64,000 nt of DNA from contig NZ_CP075682.1 of the NCBI RefSeq assembly GCF_018603435.1, forward strand, positions 2,666,001 to 2,730,000, in the 5' to 3' direction. The position numbers were made by a program, and so were the translations under genes. Each line of letters begins with the position of its first letter. Position 1 is the stretch's first letter. Under the pieces are notes generated by a model. That model made no database searches, was not told the DNA's origin, and saw only the letters and a program-made list of their open reading frames with translations. Shown one piece after another: positions 7,959 to 18,300 of this stretch. Source of the DNA: Chryseobacterium sp. ZHDP1 (lineage in GTDB: Bacteria; Bacteroidota; Bacteroidia; Flavobacteriales; Weeksellaceae).

Positions 7959-9107
7959 TTACATTTTATTTAATAATTCAAGCGGCGCAACGAAGACTCT
8001 GTAGATAATTCCTTCGAAGGTAAAGCCCTTTCCGGACATCTCTACTCTATATAATAATGAGAAAATAATGATGAAAAGGGTGATGTAAAATTTACGGTTA
8101 ATAACAATCGGTTCGAAAGCATAAATACTGCGTTCCTTCCTTAACAGCAAAGCAAAAAGAACAATCATCATCATCATATGAATATACATCCATCTTCCCC
8201 AATCGATGGCGAGATAAAACAGGGGAAATGAAAACAAAAAGGCTCCGATTAACAATATAGATAAAACCTTTCGGTTGTTTAGAAATTTTAAATAATAGCC
8301 TATATGAAAAATACTTATCGCTAAACTTAAAAAATAGAGAATATATTCACTGCTGTGCTGTCTGATGTAATCTCTTTCATTAATGTTCCAGTAAAAAATT
8401 CCGTAGGTGGGATGCACTCCACGCTCAGCGAGAATATGAAGAGACATTCCTTCATTTACGTTTTTACCAAAAGCGAGAATCAGAATTGTAGGAATTCCGA
8501 CAGAAAGAAAATATTTGACATATCTTTTAAATTCAAACTTTCCTGTTTTCAGATATAAAGCAATCGCAAAGTAAGGGACATAAAACAAAACAACTTCGTG
8601 CAGAAATGTGGTGATGAAAAGTGCGATACAGAAAAAATATTCTTTATTCTTCGATAGTTTATCGTTATCTAATAAGTAGGTAAACCATGCAAATAAAAGA
8701 AAAACAATAAATTCTTTTTTTCCGACATAGGTTACTGTATTTAAAAGTCCCACAAAACCAATAGAAGACAGTAAAAGTGAAAAATAAAGCAGATCGGTAA
8801 CTTTATATCGGATGAGTTTGGTATACAGCCAGAAAAACCCTGAAATAATTAAAAACTGAACAAAATAAACCAGATAATTCAGCCGTAATCCTGTAAGATC
8901 CTGCAACAGAAAAAAGAAACTTCCGGAAAGACCCCTTCTCTTGAAACCGCCATCCTGATAATTAATGAGCCAGTCTCCAAGAATATATCCGTCGTCCTTA
9001 AAATTGTAATAATAAGTGAATACAAGCGTATAAACAGCCGTAACGGCAATTAAAAAATAGATACCAATTTTAATATTGAAATTCGATACGACTTTTTCTA
9101 GCCTCAT
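7959..9107 (-). CDS. Polytopic membrane protein, surface-polysaccharide type, function unknown
   Basis: A 382-residue protein with about ten hydrophobic segments and basic connecting loops. An early loop after the first segment, GDWLINYQDGGFKRRGLSG, resembles the extracytoplasmic acidic/aromatic loop of GT-C glycosyltransferases and O-antigen polymerase-like proteins. I recognise no specific family. Two further membrane proteins of similar style lie at 13025-15168, so this stretch may belong to a dispersed surface-glycan locus. It ends close to topA (51-bp gap) and is read in the same direction. Confidence 0.7.
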   Translation of the reverse strand: MRLEKVVSNFNIKIGIYFLIAVTAVYTLVFTYYYNFKDDGYILGDWLINYQDGGFKRRGLSGSFFFLLQDLTGLRLNYLVYFVQFLIISGFFWLYTKLIRYKVTDLLYFSLLLSSIGFVGLLNTVTYVGKKEFIVFLLFAWFTYLLDNDKLSKNKEYFFCIALFITTFLHEVVLFYVPYFAIALYLKTGKFEFKRYVKYFLSVGIPTILILAFGKNVNEGMSLHILAERGVHPTYGIFYWNINERDYIRQHSSEYILYFLSLAISIFHIGYYLKFLNNRKVLSILLIGAFLFSFPLFYLAIDWGRWMYIHMMMMIVLFALLLRKERSIYAFEPIVINRKFYITLFIIIFSLLYRVEMSGKGFTFEGIIYRVFVAPLELLNKM

Positions 9108-9245
9108 AATGTGTTTTGAAAAATTTGGAACAAAAAAAGAGAAACAAAAACAGCTTTCAGTTTGTTTTCATTATTTAAGACTCAAAAATAATGATTTTAA
9201 CTTAATTACCGTTTTATTTCTCTTCGGGTTGCTATTTTATATCAA

Positions 9246-12200
9246 TTATTCCTTAATGATTTTTACTATCTCTTTTGAATCGTTAATTCTCAGCAAATAG
9301 GTTCCGGTCATTAATGACGAAAGACTGGTTTTTCCGTTTTCAAATTTTCCGGATTTCACCAGTTGTCCGGACATATTGTAAATTTGATAATAATATCCTT
9401 CTCTGTTATCCTGCGTTTTGATGTGAAGTTCATCTTTCACAGGATTCGGAAAGAATGAAATCTTATCTTCTCTGATCGCCTGAACATCATTTTTACTTAG
9501 AGCCGCAGAAGGCTTTGAAGCTGGCAAAGAAGTGATCTGAAGCTTAGGAATTACCCCTTCTTCATTTCCTTCCGTATCATATTTAATTTTTACGCAACGG
9601 CAGCTCATTCCGAAATACGGATCATTGTTATCATGAAAAGCGATCATTCGGTTGGCGGTAGAAGCGGCATCAAATAAAATATTAACCGGTCTTCCGATAT
9701 AATTTGAATTCAGAGCGGCAGTCCACACTCCGGGATACTGATAATTGATGAAATTATACGTTCCTGTTGCCGTTTGGTTTGCCGTTACACTTCTGAAACC
9801 ACGCGATCCGGAATTCGGATAGTTTCCTGTTTTGTAAGACGAATCGTTAAACATATATCCGATGGTATAACTCGCAGAAGCACTTCTTCTAACTCTCTGT
9901 CCCAGATAATCTGTAATGATGCTGTATGAAGTGGCTGCATTTTTATCTTTTTTATACCATGGAGTGAATCCGAAATCCTGTCCCGTTGATACCATAACTC
10001 CGGTAAGATCAGGAATTCTCCATCCTTCCGGACAAGGATCAAACGGAGATTTTTTGCCTCCTCTTCCCCATCGTTCTGGTGCAAGATTCGGTTCATTGGC
10101 AAGCCAGTCGGTTCCGTTGGTGTACAAAGGATTTGATGAATTATACGGAGCAAACGCACTCGGAATCATATAAACCAATGGATTTTTCACAGAGTACGAC
10201 AATACTTTTGAAACTTTATCTGAAATTTTATCCGCAGCCGAAACACTGGCATTTGCCGAATTGCTGTAGGTATTGTAGGGCACAATATAATTTCCTGCTA
10301 AATCATTGTAGGAAGCCGCTGAAAGTGTTGTGTAGGTTAAAACTCCGTTTGCAGTATTTCCAAGATAAACAGGATGAGACGTTCTGTCGTCTGCATACTG
10401 GAAGATCGGCAACGGATCTTTTCTTCCCCACTGATAATGCAGTCCTGTGGAAGCTTTAATTTTTGCCAGTTCTGCTGCAGTTGGCGTTAACGGATTGGCT
10501 ACAACAGGGAAAGCATCGGTCGCACCAAGATTTCTGTCCATGAATTCCGTCTGAAATACATTATCTGCTTTCGGAACATAATTTACATAGTTCGTCACTG
10601 AAGTTACAGGCAGTTCGGTCGTATAATTATAAGAACCTACTGCCGTGTCTGTTACCCAGATATGCCATGACCAGTATACAGGATTTGTGATGCTTCCGTT
10701 ATGCAAGGTAACGACCGCATTTCCGCTTTGGTTAGGATTAATGGTAACTGCAATTTTGGAGGAAGAAATTGCCCCCAGAGAAGCCGGTGAAGGATTAACA
10801 ATGGTAACACTATTCACTAAACCTGTATTGGTTGTCCACAGAACATTGGCTTTAAGATTATTAAAGTTAACTGAGTTTAAAATATCTTTGTTATTCAGAA
10901 GCTGACTTTGTACAGAAAAGGCTTTGCTAACAGGAATCTCCACGGTAAAAGCTGAAGTATTTTTTACAACCTGATACGTATTCGGATTGTTGATTCCTTC
11001 CCGATATTCAGTTTCAGGAACGATATATTCTGTAGGGAAATCATATTCGTTTACGACATATAAAGGATCTTTTATACATCTGCAGCCTGCGGCATCCGTT
11101 GTAGAATTTCCGGCAAGCGGAAAATACCAGTACCGACCTTTTACATCAGGATAATTAGGATCCGGAATATCCGACTGCATTTTATCAGGAATTAAAAACA
11201 GTGTTCTTGCTCCTACCGAAGGCGTAGCATCAAAATGTCTTGCCATCGTTGCCGTCCATAAGGTGGTCTGATGCTGATCCGTAAACTGCCCCTGATGCGC
11301 ATTCCAAACAATTGCTCCCGTTCCGGGAAAAATTCCCATATCCAAACCTCCTGCATTTGAAAGATCAAAACCGAAATTTGGATACAGCTTAAAATTGGTC
11401 ATAAAACTTGGCGTTCCCGAATCCGTAGGCTTTATTTTATGGTAATTATTGCTTTCAAAAACATTTTTGGACATATTTGTTCTTACGCCGAACGGAGAAA
11501 AATCTACCCGGATATCATCAACATAAGCAGGTGAAGCTAAATTGGCTACCAATACCGAAGGAATCCGCCATCCGTTCGGACAGGGATCGTAAGGAGATTT
11601 GCTCCGGTAAGGCTGCGCACCAATATCTTTATTATATCCTGAAGTAACTTTTCCCAGAGAATTATCTGACCAAAGATTGAGTTCCGGTAGCTGGCTGTCA
11701 TTTAAGCCCGGCATTCTGCCAAACCAATTGACCATCAGATTTGCATTGTTGTTATAATAAGCAATTCCTGAGTTATCATCTTTATTGACGTAGATTAAAC
11801 TCAAAGGATTTTTTACCGACAGCTTCAGATTATTGGAAACCGTTGCATTGGAAAGCAGTACAAATTTTCTTAAATTATCAAAATTGGCAGCTCCTGTAAA
11901 GTTTTTGGCTCCCCTATGTCTAACCCTTCCTATTGATCCTGAAACTTCGTAGAAATCATTCCCTCGGTAAACCAATGGCGGAATGGGATCTTTTCTTCCC
12001 CACTGATACAACAGTCCTCCGTTCCTGTTCCAGTCGTTTGCAGTGATAGAACTGCTTATCGCTCCAAGATTCCTGTCCATCCATTTCCATTCCTCATCGG
12101 GAATCGTTTCGATGGTTCCGTCTGCTTTTTGTCTTTTCACCTCGGGATAACTTTTATAGGCAGATCCGTTGGAAGGGTCATCTGTAACCCAAACGTGCCA

Positions 12201-12713
12201 CGACCAATAGATTTCTCCATCTACCCTGAAGGCAATGACAGCATTTCCCTTTTTAGATTTATTTACCGGAACTTTAATTTTAGCATATTCTCCGGAATCT
12301 ATTATCTCAAGCTGATAAACAGGATCCGATTTTATTAAGCCATGAACATCCTCCCAGAGAACATCTGCCGTTATTTTACCGGAAGGAATTCCTGTTCCGC
12401 CCAGTAATTTATCCTGTCCCCACATTGCATAAGCTTTTTTTACTGGAATGTAAATACCACTGCTGCTTTGTGTTGGGTCAAAAATATAACTGTTGGGCGC
12501 TTTTGTCCAGTCCGCAGCTAATAATTTTCCATTAATGGAAACAAGATGATCTTCTTTCTGTGAAGATTTCACTAAAGAATCTGAATATGAGGAATATATT
12601 TTTTTTGATACTGTCCAACCAGAGTTCTTTGTTTCAGGACTTACTTTTGCATAAGCTTCATATGCAAACAGGCAACTTATAAGTGCCGCAAGATTTGTAA
12701 ATGACTTTTTCAT
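9246..12713 (-). CDS. T9SS type A sorting-domain protein with two FISUMP-like repeats
   Basis: A large (1155-residue) secreted protein with an N-terminal signal peptide ending near EAYAK. Two homologous halves each contain the order SWHxWVTD, xMDRNLGA, YQWGRKDP and DPCPxGWRIP. This pattern is seen in the Fibrobacter/Bacteroidota paralogous (FISUMP-like) domain, whose Cys residues (DPCP and CRCxK) probably form disulphides. The last ~80 residues form a type A sorting domain (FFPNPVKDELHI ... GTYLLRI ... KIIKE) directing export by the type IX system and surface attachment or release. The ligand or substrate is unknown. Monocistronic by context. Confidence 0.9.
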   Translation of the reverse strand: MKKSFTNLAALISCLFAYEAYAKVSPETKNSGWTVSKKIYSSYSDSLVKSSQKEDHLVSINGKLLAADWTKAPNSYIFDPTQSSSGIYIPVKKAYAMWGQDKLLGGTGIPSGKITADVLWEDVHGLIKSDPVYQLEIIDSGEYAKIKVPVNKSKKGNAVIAFRVDGEIYWSWHVWVTDDPSNGSAYKSYPEVKRQKADGTIETIPDEEWKWMDRNLGAISSSITANDWNRNGGLLYQWGRKDPIPPLVYRGNDFYEVSGSIGRVRHRGAKNFTGAANFDNLRKFVLLSNATVSNNLKLSVKNPLSLIYVNKDDNSGIAYYNNNANLMVNWFGRMPGLNDSQLPELNLWSDNSLGKVTSGYNKDIGAQPYRSKSPYDPCPNGWRIPSVLVANLASPAYVDDIRVDFSPFGVRTNMSKNVFESNNYHKIKPTDSGTPSFMTNFKLYPNFGFDLSNAGGLDMGIFPGTGAIVWNAHQGQFTDQHQTTLWTATMARHFDATPSVGARTLFLIPDKMQSDIPDPNYPDVKGRYWYFPLAGNSTTDAAGCRCIKDPLYVVNEYDFPTEYIVPETEYREGINNPNTYQVVKNTSAFTVEIPVSKAFSVQSQLLNNKDILNSVNFNNLKANVLWTTNTGLVNSVTIVNPSPASLGAISSSKIAVTINPNQSGNAVVTLHNGSITNPVYWSWHIWVTDTAVGSYNYTTELPVTSVTNYVNYVPKADNVFQTEFMDRNLGATDAFPVVANPLTPTAAELAKIKASTGLHYQWGRKDPLPIFQYADDRTSHPVYLGNTANGVLTYTTLSAASYNDLAGNYIVPYNTYSNSANASVSAADKISDKVSKVLSYSVKNPLVYMIPSAFAPYNSSNPLYTNGTDWLANEPNLAPERWGRGGKKSPFDPCPEGWRIPDLTGVMVSTGQDFGFTPWYKKDKNAATSYSIITDYLGQRVRRSASASYTIGYMFNDSSYKTGNYPNSGSRGFRSVTANQTATGTYNFINYQYPGVWTAALNSNYIGRPVNILFDAASTANRMIAFHDNNDPYFGMSCRCVKIKYDTEGNEEGVIPKLQITSLPASKPSAALSKNDVQAIREDKISFFPNPVKDELHIKTQDNREGYYYQIYNMSGQLVKSGKFENGKTSLSSLMTGTYLLRINDSKEIVKIIKE

Positions 12714-13024
12714 ATCCTTGAATTTGTGATGTTATCAACCTAGTACAACATTTAAACCCTTATTAAAAAAATCAGATTATTTTATAAAAGTACATTATAA
12801 TAAAATAAATTTGCAAAACAATCATCTACAATTTATAATTATAGATGCTAATATCTCATTTCAAACTTAGGTTATACGAAATTAAGGCATTTTCGTCAAA
12901 TTTTTACATATTAGTTATAAAGTTGAATTAATTTTAATACTCTGATAATTCGGCAGATGATTAAATAAAAAAAGACAATGCTGTTTTGCGTTGTCTTTTT
13001 TATTTACAAAGGTCTGAAGCCATT
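12714..13024. other. Intergenic region, 311 bp
   Basis: Very AT-rich and without a plausible ORF. It holds the upstream region of the T9SS gene, where the best -7 candidate on the minus strand is TACTTTTA at 12784-12791 (one mismatch), and the terminator at 12967-13002. Confidence 0.6.
12967..13002 (-). terminator. Intrinsic terminator of the EpsG-like gene
   Basis: A-rich arm ending AAAAAGACAA (to 12978) pairs with TTGTCTTTTT (from 12991), with a 12-nt loop and A/T tracts on both sides. It lies about 20 bp past the stop of the minus-strand EpsG-like gene. Confidence 0.85.
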
Positions 13025-14164
13025 TTATGGTAAAATATGATTCTTATAAAGATCCCATGTGAAGTTTCCGTTTACAATATTCTTAAAGCTGGAGAAAACG
13101 ACAAAGTTGAACACTGTAAGAGCGATTATAAAAGCATAGATCAACTTTTTTGTATTTTCCGAAACCACGTACATTGCATTGGGAATGATAATATACGCAA
13201 AACCGATGAATACTCCTGCAAGTCTTGAAGAGAAAATAGGATTATCTCTGAAAATGAAATAAAAACAAACCCCGATTACAACATAAGCACGATGGTATTC
13301 ATAATAAGGAAATTTCTCTTTCATCTTTTCATCAAAAACAAAAAGGAAAAAGGTGAGAATTGCCATCATCACTTCAGGAATACCGATCGCCCCGTTAAGC
13401 CTTTCCACCGTTTCATCTACATAACCGTTAAAACCTATGGAAACGGTACTGTCTGAAGCAATACTCGTCATAAAATCCCCAAAGACACGATACACCTCAA
13501 ACGGAGACAGGAAAACAGAGGTAATAATCATAAAAAGCATTACAAATCTGTTCAGCGGTATTCTTACCAACCAGTACATCGGTATTAGGATATAACAAAC
13601 CGTATGCACCCCCGCTGCAAGATAGATACAGAGAAGATAAGCAATCAGTTTTCTTTCTTTAATGTATCTTATTCCAAAATAAGCAATAAATGAAGCAAGA
13701 TTTTGCCGGATCTGACCGCTTTCCCCGATAAAGAAGCCGGGAATGAACATGAAAAGCATAAAGGTAAACGGATAAAACGTATTATCATCCGTATATTCTA
13801 CTTTAAAGTAAACGGCGAGAATGGCAATAACCAAGGTTAGAATATAAAACGGCGCATCGAAGACATTCAGCAAAATTTTATTGATGAATACATACAGCCA
13901 CTCTACTTCAATCGGCTGAGGCCCCTTCATTCCCAAACCCTTCATAATGAGCGAGATGTAATCTTTGGTATCCGAATACACGTAAATCCCACGATAACTA
14001 CCGTAATCCGGCCCTACCTGATCGCGAAGTCCTGCAATAATCATGAGATATATTCCCAAGAACCAAAGCCATTTTTTTTCAACCTTACCATGAAAAACTT
14101 CCTGATAGCTGAAAAACAGCATATAGAGAATGGCAATAATATAATATGGATGCAGTAAACTCAT
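13025..14164 (-). CDS. EpsG-like polysaccharide membrane protein
   Basis: A 379-residue polytopic protein of the EpsG type, a Wzy-like family associated with exopolysaccharide assembly in the inner membrane. The diagnostic N-terminal part is present: a first transmembrane helix, a second helix, then GLRDQVGPDYGSYRGIY, the conserved RxxxGxDYxxY motif of this family. About ten membrane segments follow. It overlaps the upstream membrane-protein gene by 4 bp (translational coupling), so the two probably work together. The polymer it acts on is unknown. Confidence 0.85.
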   Translation of the reverse strand: MSLLHPYYIIAILYMLFFSYQEVFHGKVEKKWLWFLGIYLMIIAGLRDQVGPDYGSYRGIYVYSDTKDYISLIMKGLGMKGPQPIEVEWLYVFINKILLNVFDAPFYILTLVIAILAVYFKVEYTDDNTFYPFTFMLFMFIPGFFIGESGQIRQNLASFIAYFGIRYIKERKLIAYLLCIYLAAGVHTVCYILIPMYWLVRIPLNRFVMLFMIITSVFLSPFEVYRVFGDFMTSIASDSTVSIGFNGYVDETVERLNGAIGIPEVMMAILTFFLFVFDEKMKEKFPYYEYHRAYVVIGVCFYFIFRDNPIFSSRLAGVFIGFAYIIIPNAMYVVSENTKKLIYAFIIALTVFNFVVFSSFKNIVNGNFTWDLYKNHILP

Positions 14165-15168
14165 CTTTCCGGTAAACTATTTTTAAACTGATAAGAAGCC
14201 GTTACGATTCCCGTAATCAGCAAAGGCATAAACAATCTGGTTTCCCAGAAAAGCCCTACTAAAGTAATCATTAAAAGATACGGCAGCGCAAAAAACAAAT
14301 ATTTTTTCATCATCATCTTTCCGGTCTCATCAGAAAAACTGTAACTGAAATAGACACCTAAAATTCCGAATAAAAGTCCTGTAAGATTATAAGGACTTGT
14401 GAAATTTTTAATTAAATAAATTCCCTCCACAAAAGAAGCTTTCTGCGGAATAACCAGCCTTAAAGCAATATAAGGAAGCACAAACGCAATCACCAGCAAA
14501 AAAGTTTCTTTTATGAAAGCGAAATTCTTGTTCTTCAGATTTTCAGGATCAATAAAAACCGCTGCAAAAAAAGCGATATTGAGACAGGCGGTTTCCCGCA
14601 CAAAAGTTGAAATAAATATCACAATACTTAATCCCAATAAATCTGTAGGTTTTTTATGCTGTAAATATTTTAACGTTAAAAATATCCCAAAAACATAAAA
14701 AAAGATCGCGATACAGTCGCAATTGGTCGGAACATACTGAAGAATAACGATAAAAAATACAGCAATAAGATGAACCATTCTTCTGATTTTCTGGTTTGAA
14801 AGAATTTCTACGGGCTTCAGTTCAAGAATTTTATCTAAAATTACTGAAGTCAGAAGAAAAAAGAAAACATTGATTAAAAATGTACTGTGGTAAAACAATG
14901 AACCCTGCTTCAAAAGAAAACTTTTTGCAAAAGGAAGATCATTATTTACAATGGAAGTTATCGCTTCTGTAACGTGTACACTCAGGTAATTCGGGATTAC
15001 ACGGTATGCATACACCGACGAAAACATAAAATCCGGCGCTTTTTCCCAAGACTTAATTCCTACAACGTAAGAAGTCTCAAATCCGTAATAGGACATGAAA
15101 AAGAGAAGGAAAGGAAAGATTATAATAAATAAAAATCCGTTTATTTTTTCATCAAATAGTTTAAACAT
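14161..15168 (-). CDS. Polytopic membrane protein coupled to the EpsG-like gene
   Basis: A 335-residue membrane protein with eight to ten hydrophobic segments, lacking a family motif that I can name. It overlaps the EpsG-like gene by 4 bp and resembles in style the membrane protein at 7959-9107, so a role in surface-glycan synthesis or export is a reasonable inference. A likely -7 box TACTTTTG lies at 15237-15244 on the minus strand. The intergenic space is shared with the divergent pigment cluster promoter. Confidence 0.75.
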   Translation of the reverse strand: MFKLFDEKINGFLFIIIFPFLLFFMSYYGFETSYVVGIKSWEKAPDFMFSSVYAYRVIPNYLSVHVTEAITSIVNNDLPFAKSFLLKQGSLFYHSTFLINVFFFLLTSVILDKILELKPVEILSNQKIRRMVHLIAVFFIVILQYVPTNCDCIAIFFYVFGIFLTLKYLQHKKPTDLLGLSIVIFISTFVRETACLNIAFFAAVFIDPENLKNKNFAFIKETFLLVIAFVLPYIALRLVIPQKASFVEGIYLIKNFTSPYNLTGLLFGILGVYFSYSFSDETGKMMMKKYLFFALPYLLMITLVGLFWETRLFMPLLITGIVTASYQFKNSLPER

Positions 15169-15236
15169 ATCAAAACCTAAGTTCAGACTTAGTCAATTTT
15201 TGTTTTAAAACACGCTTCATCAATTGGGAACTTTTG

Positions 15237-15244
15237 CAAAAGTA
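15237..15244 (-). promoter_or_regulatory. Likely -7 box of the EpsG-like operon
   Basis: TACTTTTG on the minus strand fits TANNTTTG, 68 bp ahead of the start at 15168. Confidence 0.5.
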
Positions 15245-15308
15245 TATTTTTTTTTCATTTTTACTAAATATTTTATTGATTTTCAGATAAAACTTGTGAT
15301 AAAAAATT

Positions 15309-15337
15309 TTGAACTCCCCCCGAAAAATTTAAATTTG
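15309..15337 (+). promoter_or_regulatory. Promoter of the plus-strand pigment operon
   Basis: TTG at 15309-15311 and TAAATTTG at 15330-15337, separated by 18 bp: a good Bacteroidota vegetative promoter 22 bp ahead of the first cluster gene. Confidence 0.7.
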
Positions 15338-15359
15338 CAAACCTGATTTTTATAATGTA

Positions 15360-18300
15360 ATGCATCGTTTTTTCATATTTTTATATTATCTGATCTCTAA
15401 AAACAAACTTCTGTCCGTATTTTTTTCGGTCGGAATTGCCGTTTTGTGTTTGTTTTTCGCATCGAAGATCAATTTTGAGGAAGACATCAATCAGATTATT
15501 CCTAAAAACGAAAAATCCGATCTTACCGCAAAAGTTCTGAAACAGCTCAATTTTTCAGACAAGATCATCGTGATTATCGAAAACAGATCCAAAGAAGAAA
15601 ATTTTCAGCTTTCGGAGACTGCGGATTCTTTTTTACATCAAATTGAACCTCTGGAAAAATACATCGGTTCGGTTCAGGGAAAAGTAAATGACAGTGAAAT
15701 TTCGGAAACCTTTGATTTCGTCAATCAGAATCTGCCATTATTTCTGAATGAAAACGATTACAAAGAAATTGAGAGAAAACTTCAGAAAGACAGTATTGCC
15801 AAACAGGTAGAAAACAACTACGTTTCTCTGGTTTCGCCAACAAGTCTTGTTACCAAAGAATTCATTAAAAAAGATCCGCTCGGAATTACTTTTCTGGGAA
15901 TCAAAAAACTCAACGCTTTAAACATCAGCAAAGATTTTAAGCTGGAAGACAATTACATCGTAACCAAAGACGGAAAAAACCTGCTGCTTTTTATTGATCC
16001 CAAAAACAAAAGCAACGACACCAAAAACAACGAAACATTTGTTAATCAGTTAAACACCATCAAAGAAAACCTCAACACAAAATTCAGAGGAAAAACAGAA
16101 ATCAGCTATTTCGGCTCGCCTGTTATTGCGGTTGCGAATGCACAACAGATCAAAAAAGACATTCAGAATACGGTTATCATTTCGATGACGGTTCTTCTGC
16201 TGATCCTTATTTATTATTTCAGGAATGTTTTTACACCGATTATTGTATTTCTTCCGACGGTTTTCTCAGTTTTGCTTGCTCTTTTGATTTTATACTTTGT
16301 TAAAGATAAAATTTCGGCAATTTCTCTGAGCGTGGGAGCCATTTTGATAGGAATTACGATTGATTACGCCCTTCATATTTTGACGCATTACAAGCACAAC
16401 AACAATATTGAAGAGCTTTACAAAGAAATTACCCAGCCTATTGTTTTAAGCAGCGCAACAACGGCGGTTTCTTTTTTATGCCTTGTTTTTGTACGTTCGG
16501 AAGCGTTGAAAGATCTGGGACTTTTCGCCGCGATAACGGTTATTTTATCTTCCGTTACGGCTTTAATTATCATTCCGCAACTGTACCATCCGAAGAAAAA
16601 AGAAAAAGCAGTCAATACAAACTTTATCGACAAAATCGGTTCGTATCCGTACGAAAAAAACAAACCTTTAATTATTATCTGTTCAGTCATTATTATTGCG
16701 TGTCTTTTCGGATTCAGAAAAGTAGGTTTTAATGAAGACATCGGCGATCTGAATTATATTCCGAAAGATTTAAAAATAAGCGAAGCGAAACTGGAGAAAC
16801 TTTCCGATATTACTTCAAAATCCATCTACACGATTTCTTACGGTGATTCTGAAGAACAGGCTTTATCCAGAAATTCTGAGCTGAGCCAGTTTTTAGAAAA
16901 AGAAAAAAAAGAAGGTAAAATTTTAAGCTATAATTCCCTTGGGAATGTGGTTATTTCTGAAAAAGACCAGCAAAAAAGAATTGAAAACTGGAAAAAATTC
17001 TGGGACGAAAATAAAAAGAACCAGACAGTTTCTGAATTAATTAAAAACGGAAATCAATTCGGATTTAACAGTTCCGCTTTCGATCAGTTCAATGAAAATT
17101 TAAATAAAAGCTACTCTACGTTAACTTTAAAAGATTACGAAAAGGTAAAAGCCCTTCAGATTTCTGAATTTCTGAGTCAGGAAAACAATTTTTACACAGT
17201 TTCCAATGTGGTAAAAGTAGACGAAAAGAAAAGAGATGCCTTCATTAAAGACGTTGAAAAAAAGCATGATGCTTTGGCAATCGACCGTCAGCAAATGAAC
17301 GAAAACTTTCTAGGCTTGCTGAAAAATGATTTTAACACGTTAATCAATTATTCCCTTTTAGCGATTATTTTAACCATCATTGTGTTCTTCCGAAACTTTG
17401 AATTAACGGTTCTTACGATGTTTCCGATTGTTTTAACAGGAGTGGTTACAGCGGGAATTCTTTACTTTTTAGGTCTGGAACTGAATATTTTCAGCACCGT
17501 TGTCTGCACTCTGGTTTTTGGAGTCGGCGACGATTTCAGTATTTTCCTTACACAGGCAATGCAGAAAGAGCATACGACAGGAAAAAACGAACTTCCAACG
17601 TACAGAACCTCCATTATTCTGGCGGTTTTCACGACGATTTTATCCATCGGTTCATTAATTTTCGCCAAACATCCTGCTTTGCATTCATTAGCTTTGGTTG
17701 CTTTAATCGGGATGTTCTCCGTAATCATCATCACCTCAACCTTATATCCGTTCTGGTTCCGTTTGCTGATTACAAACAGGGCTAAAAAAGGACTTTCTCC
17801 GGTTACCTTCAGATTATTTTTCAATGCAGTATTGTCTTTTCTGTATTACGGATTAGGCGGATTGCTTTTTTCTGCCATCGGAAGCCTGTTTGTAAAACGG
17901 TCGAAAGGCAAAACATTAAACTTTATTAAATTAATTTTAGCCAAATTTTTAACTTCTGTTCTTTATACGAATCCATTTGTAAAGAAAAAGCTCATTAAAA
18001 ACCCGAATGAAGATTTCAGCACACCTGCAGTCATTATCGCTAATCACACTTCGTTTCTGGATACATTGGCTCTAGCCATGACAACGCATAAAATCATTTA
18101 TCTGGTGAATGACTGGGTGTACAACTCTCCTATTTTCGGAAAGATGGTAAGAGCGTTAGGATTTTATCCCGTTTCTCAGGGTATTGAAAACGGAATGGAA
18201 AAACTGAAAGAAAAAGTAGATCAGGGATATTCTCTGGTTGTCTTTCCTGAAGCAGAGCGTTCTTATACCAACGATATCAAAAGATTCCACAAAGGAGCGT

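Noticed and set aside
17462..17824. 120-codon minus-strand frame inside the MMPL fusion gene
   Set aside because: Antisense shadow of the transporter helices; no independent signals.
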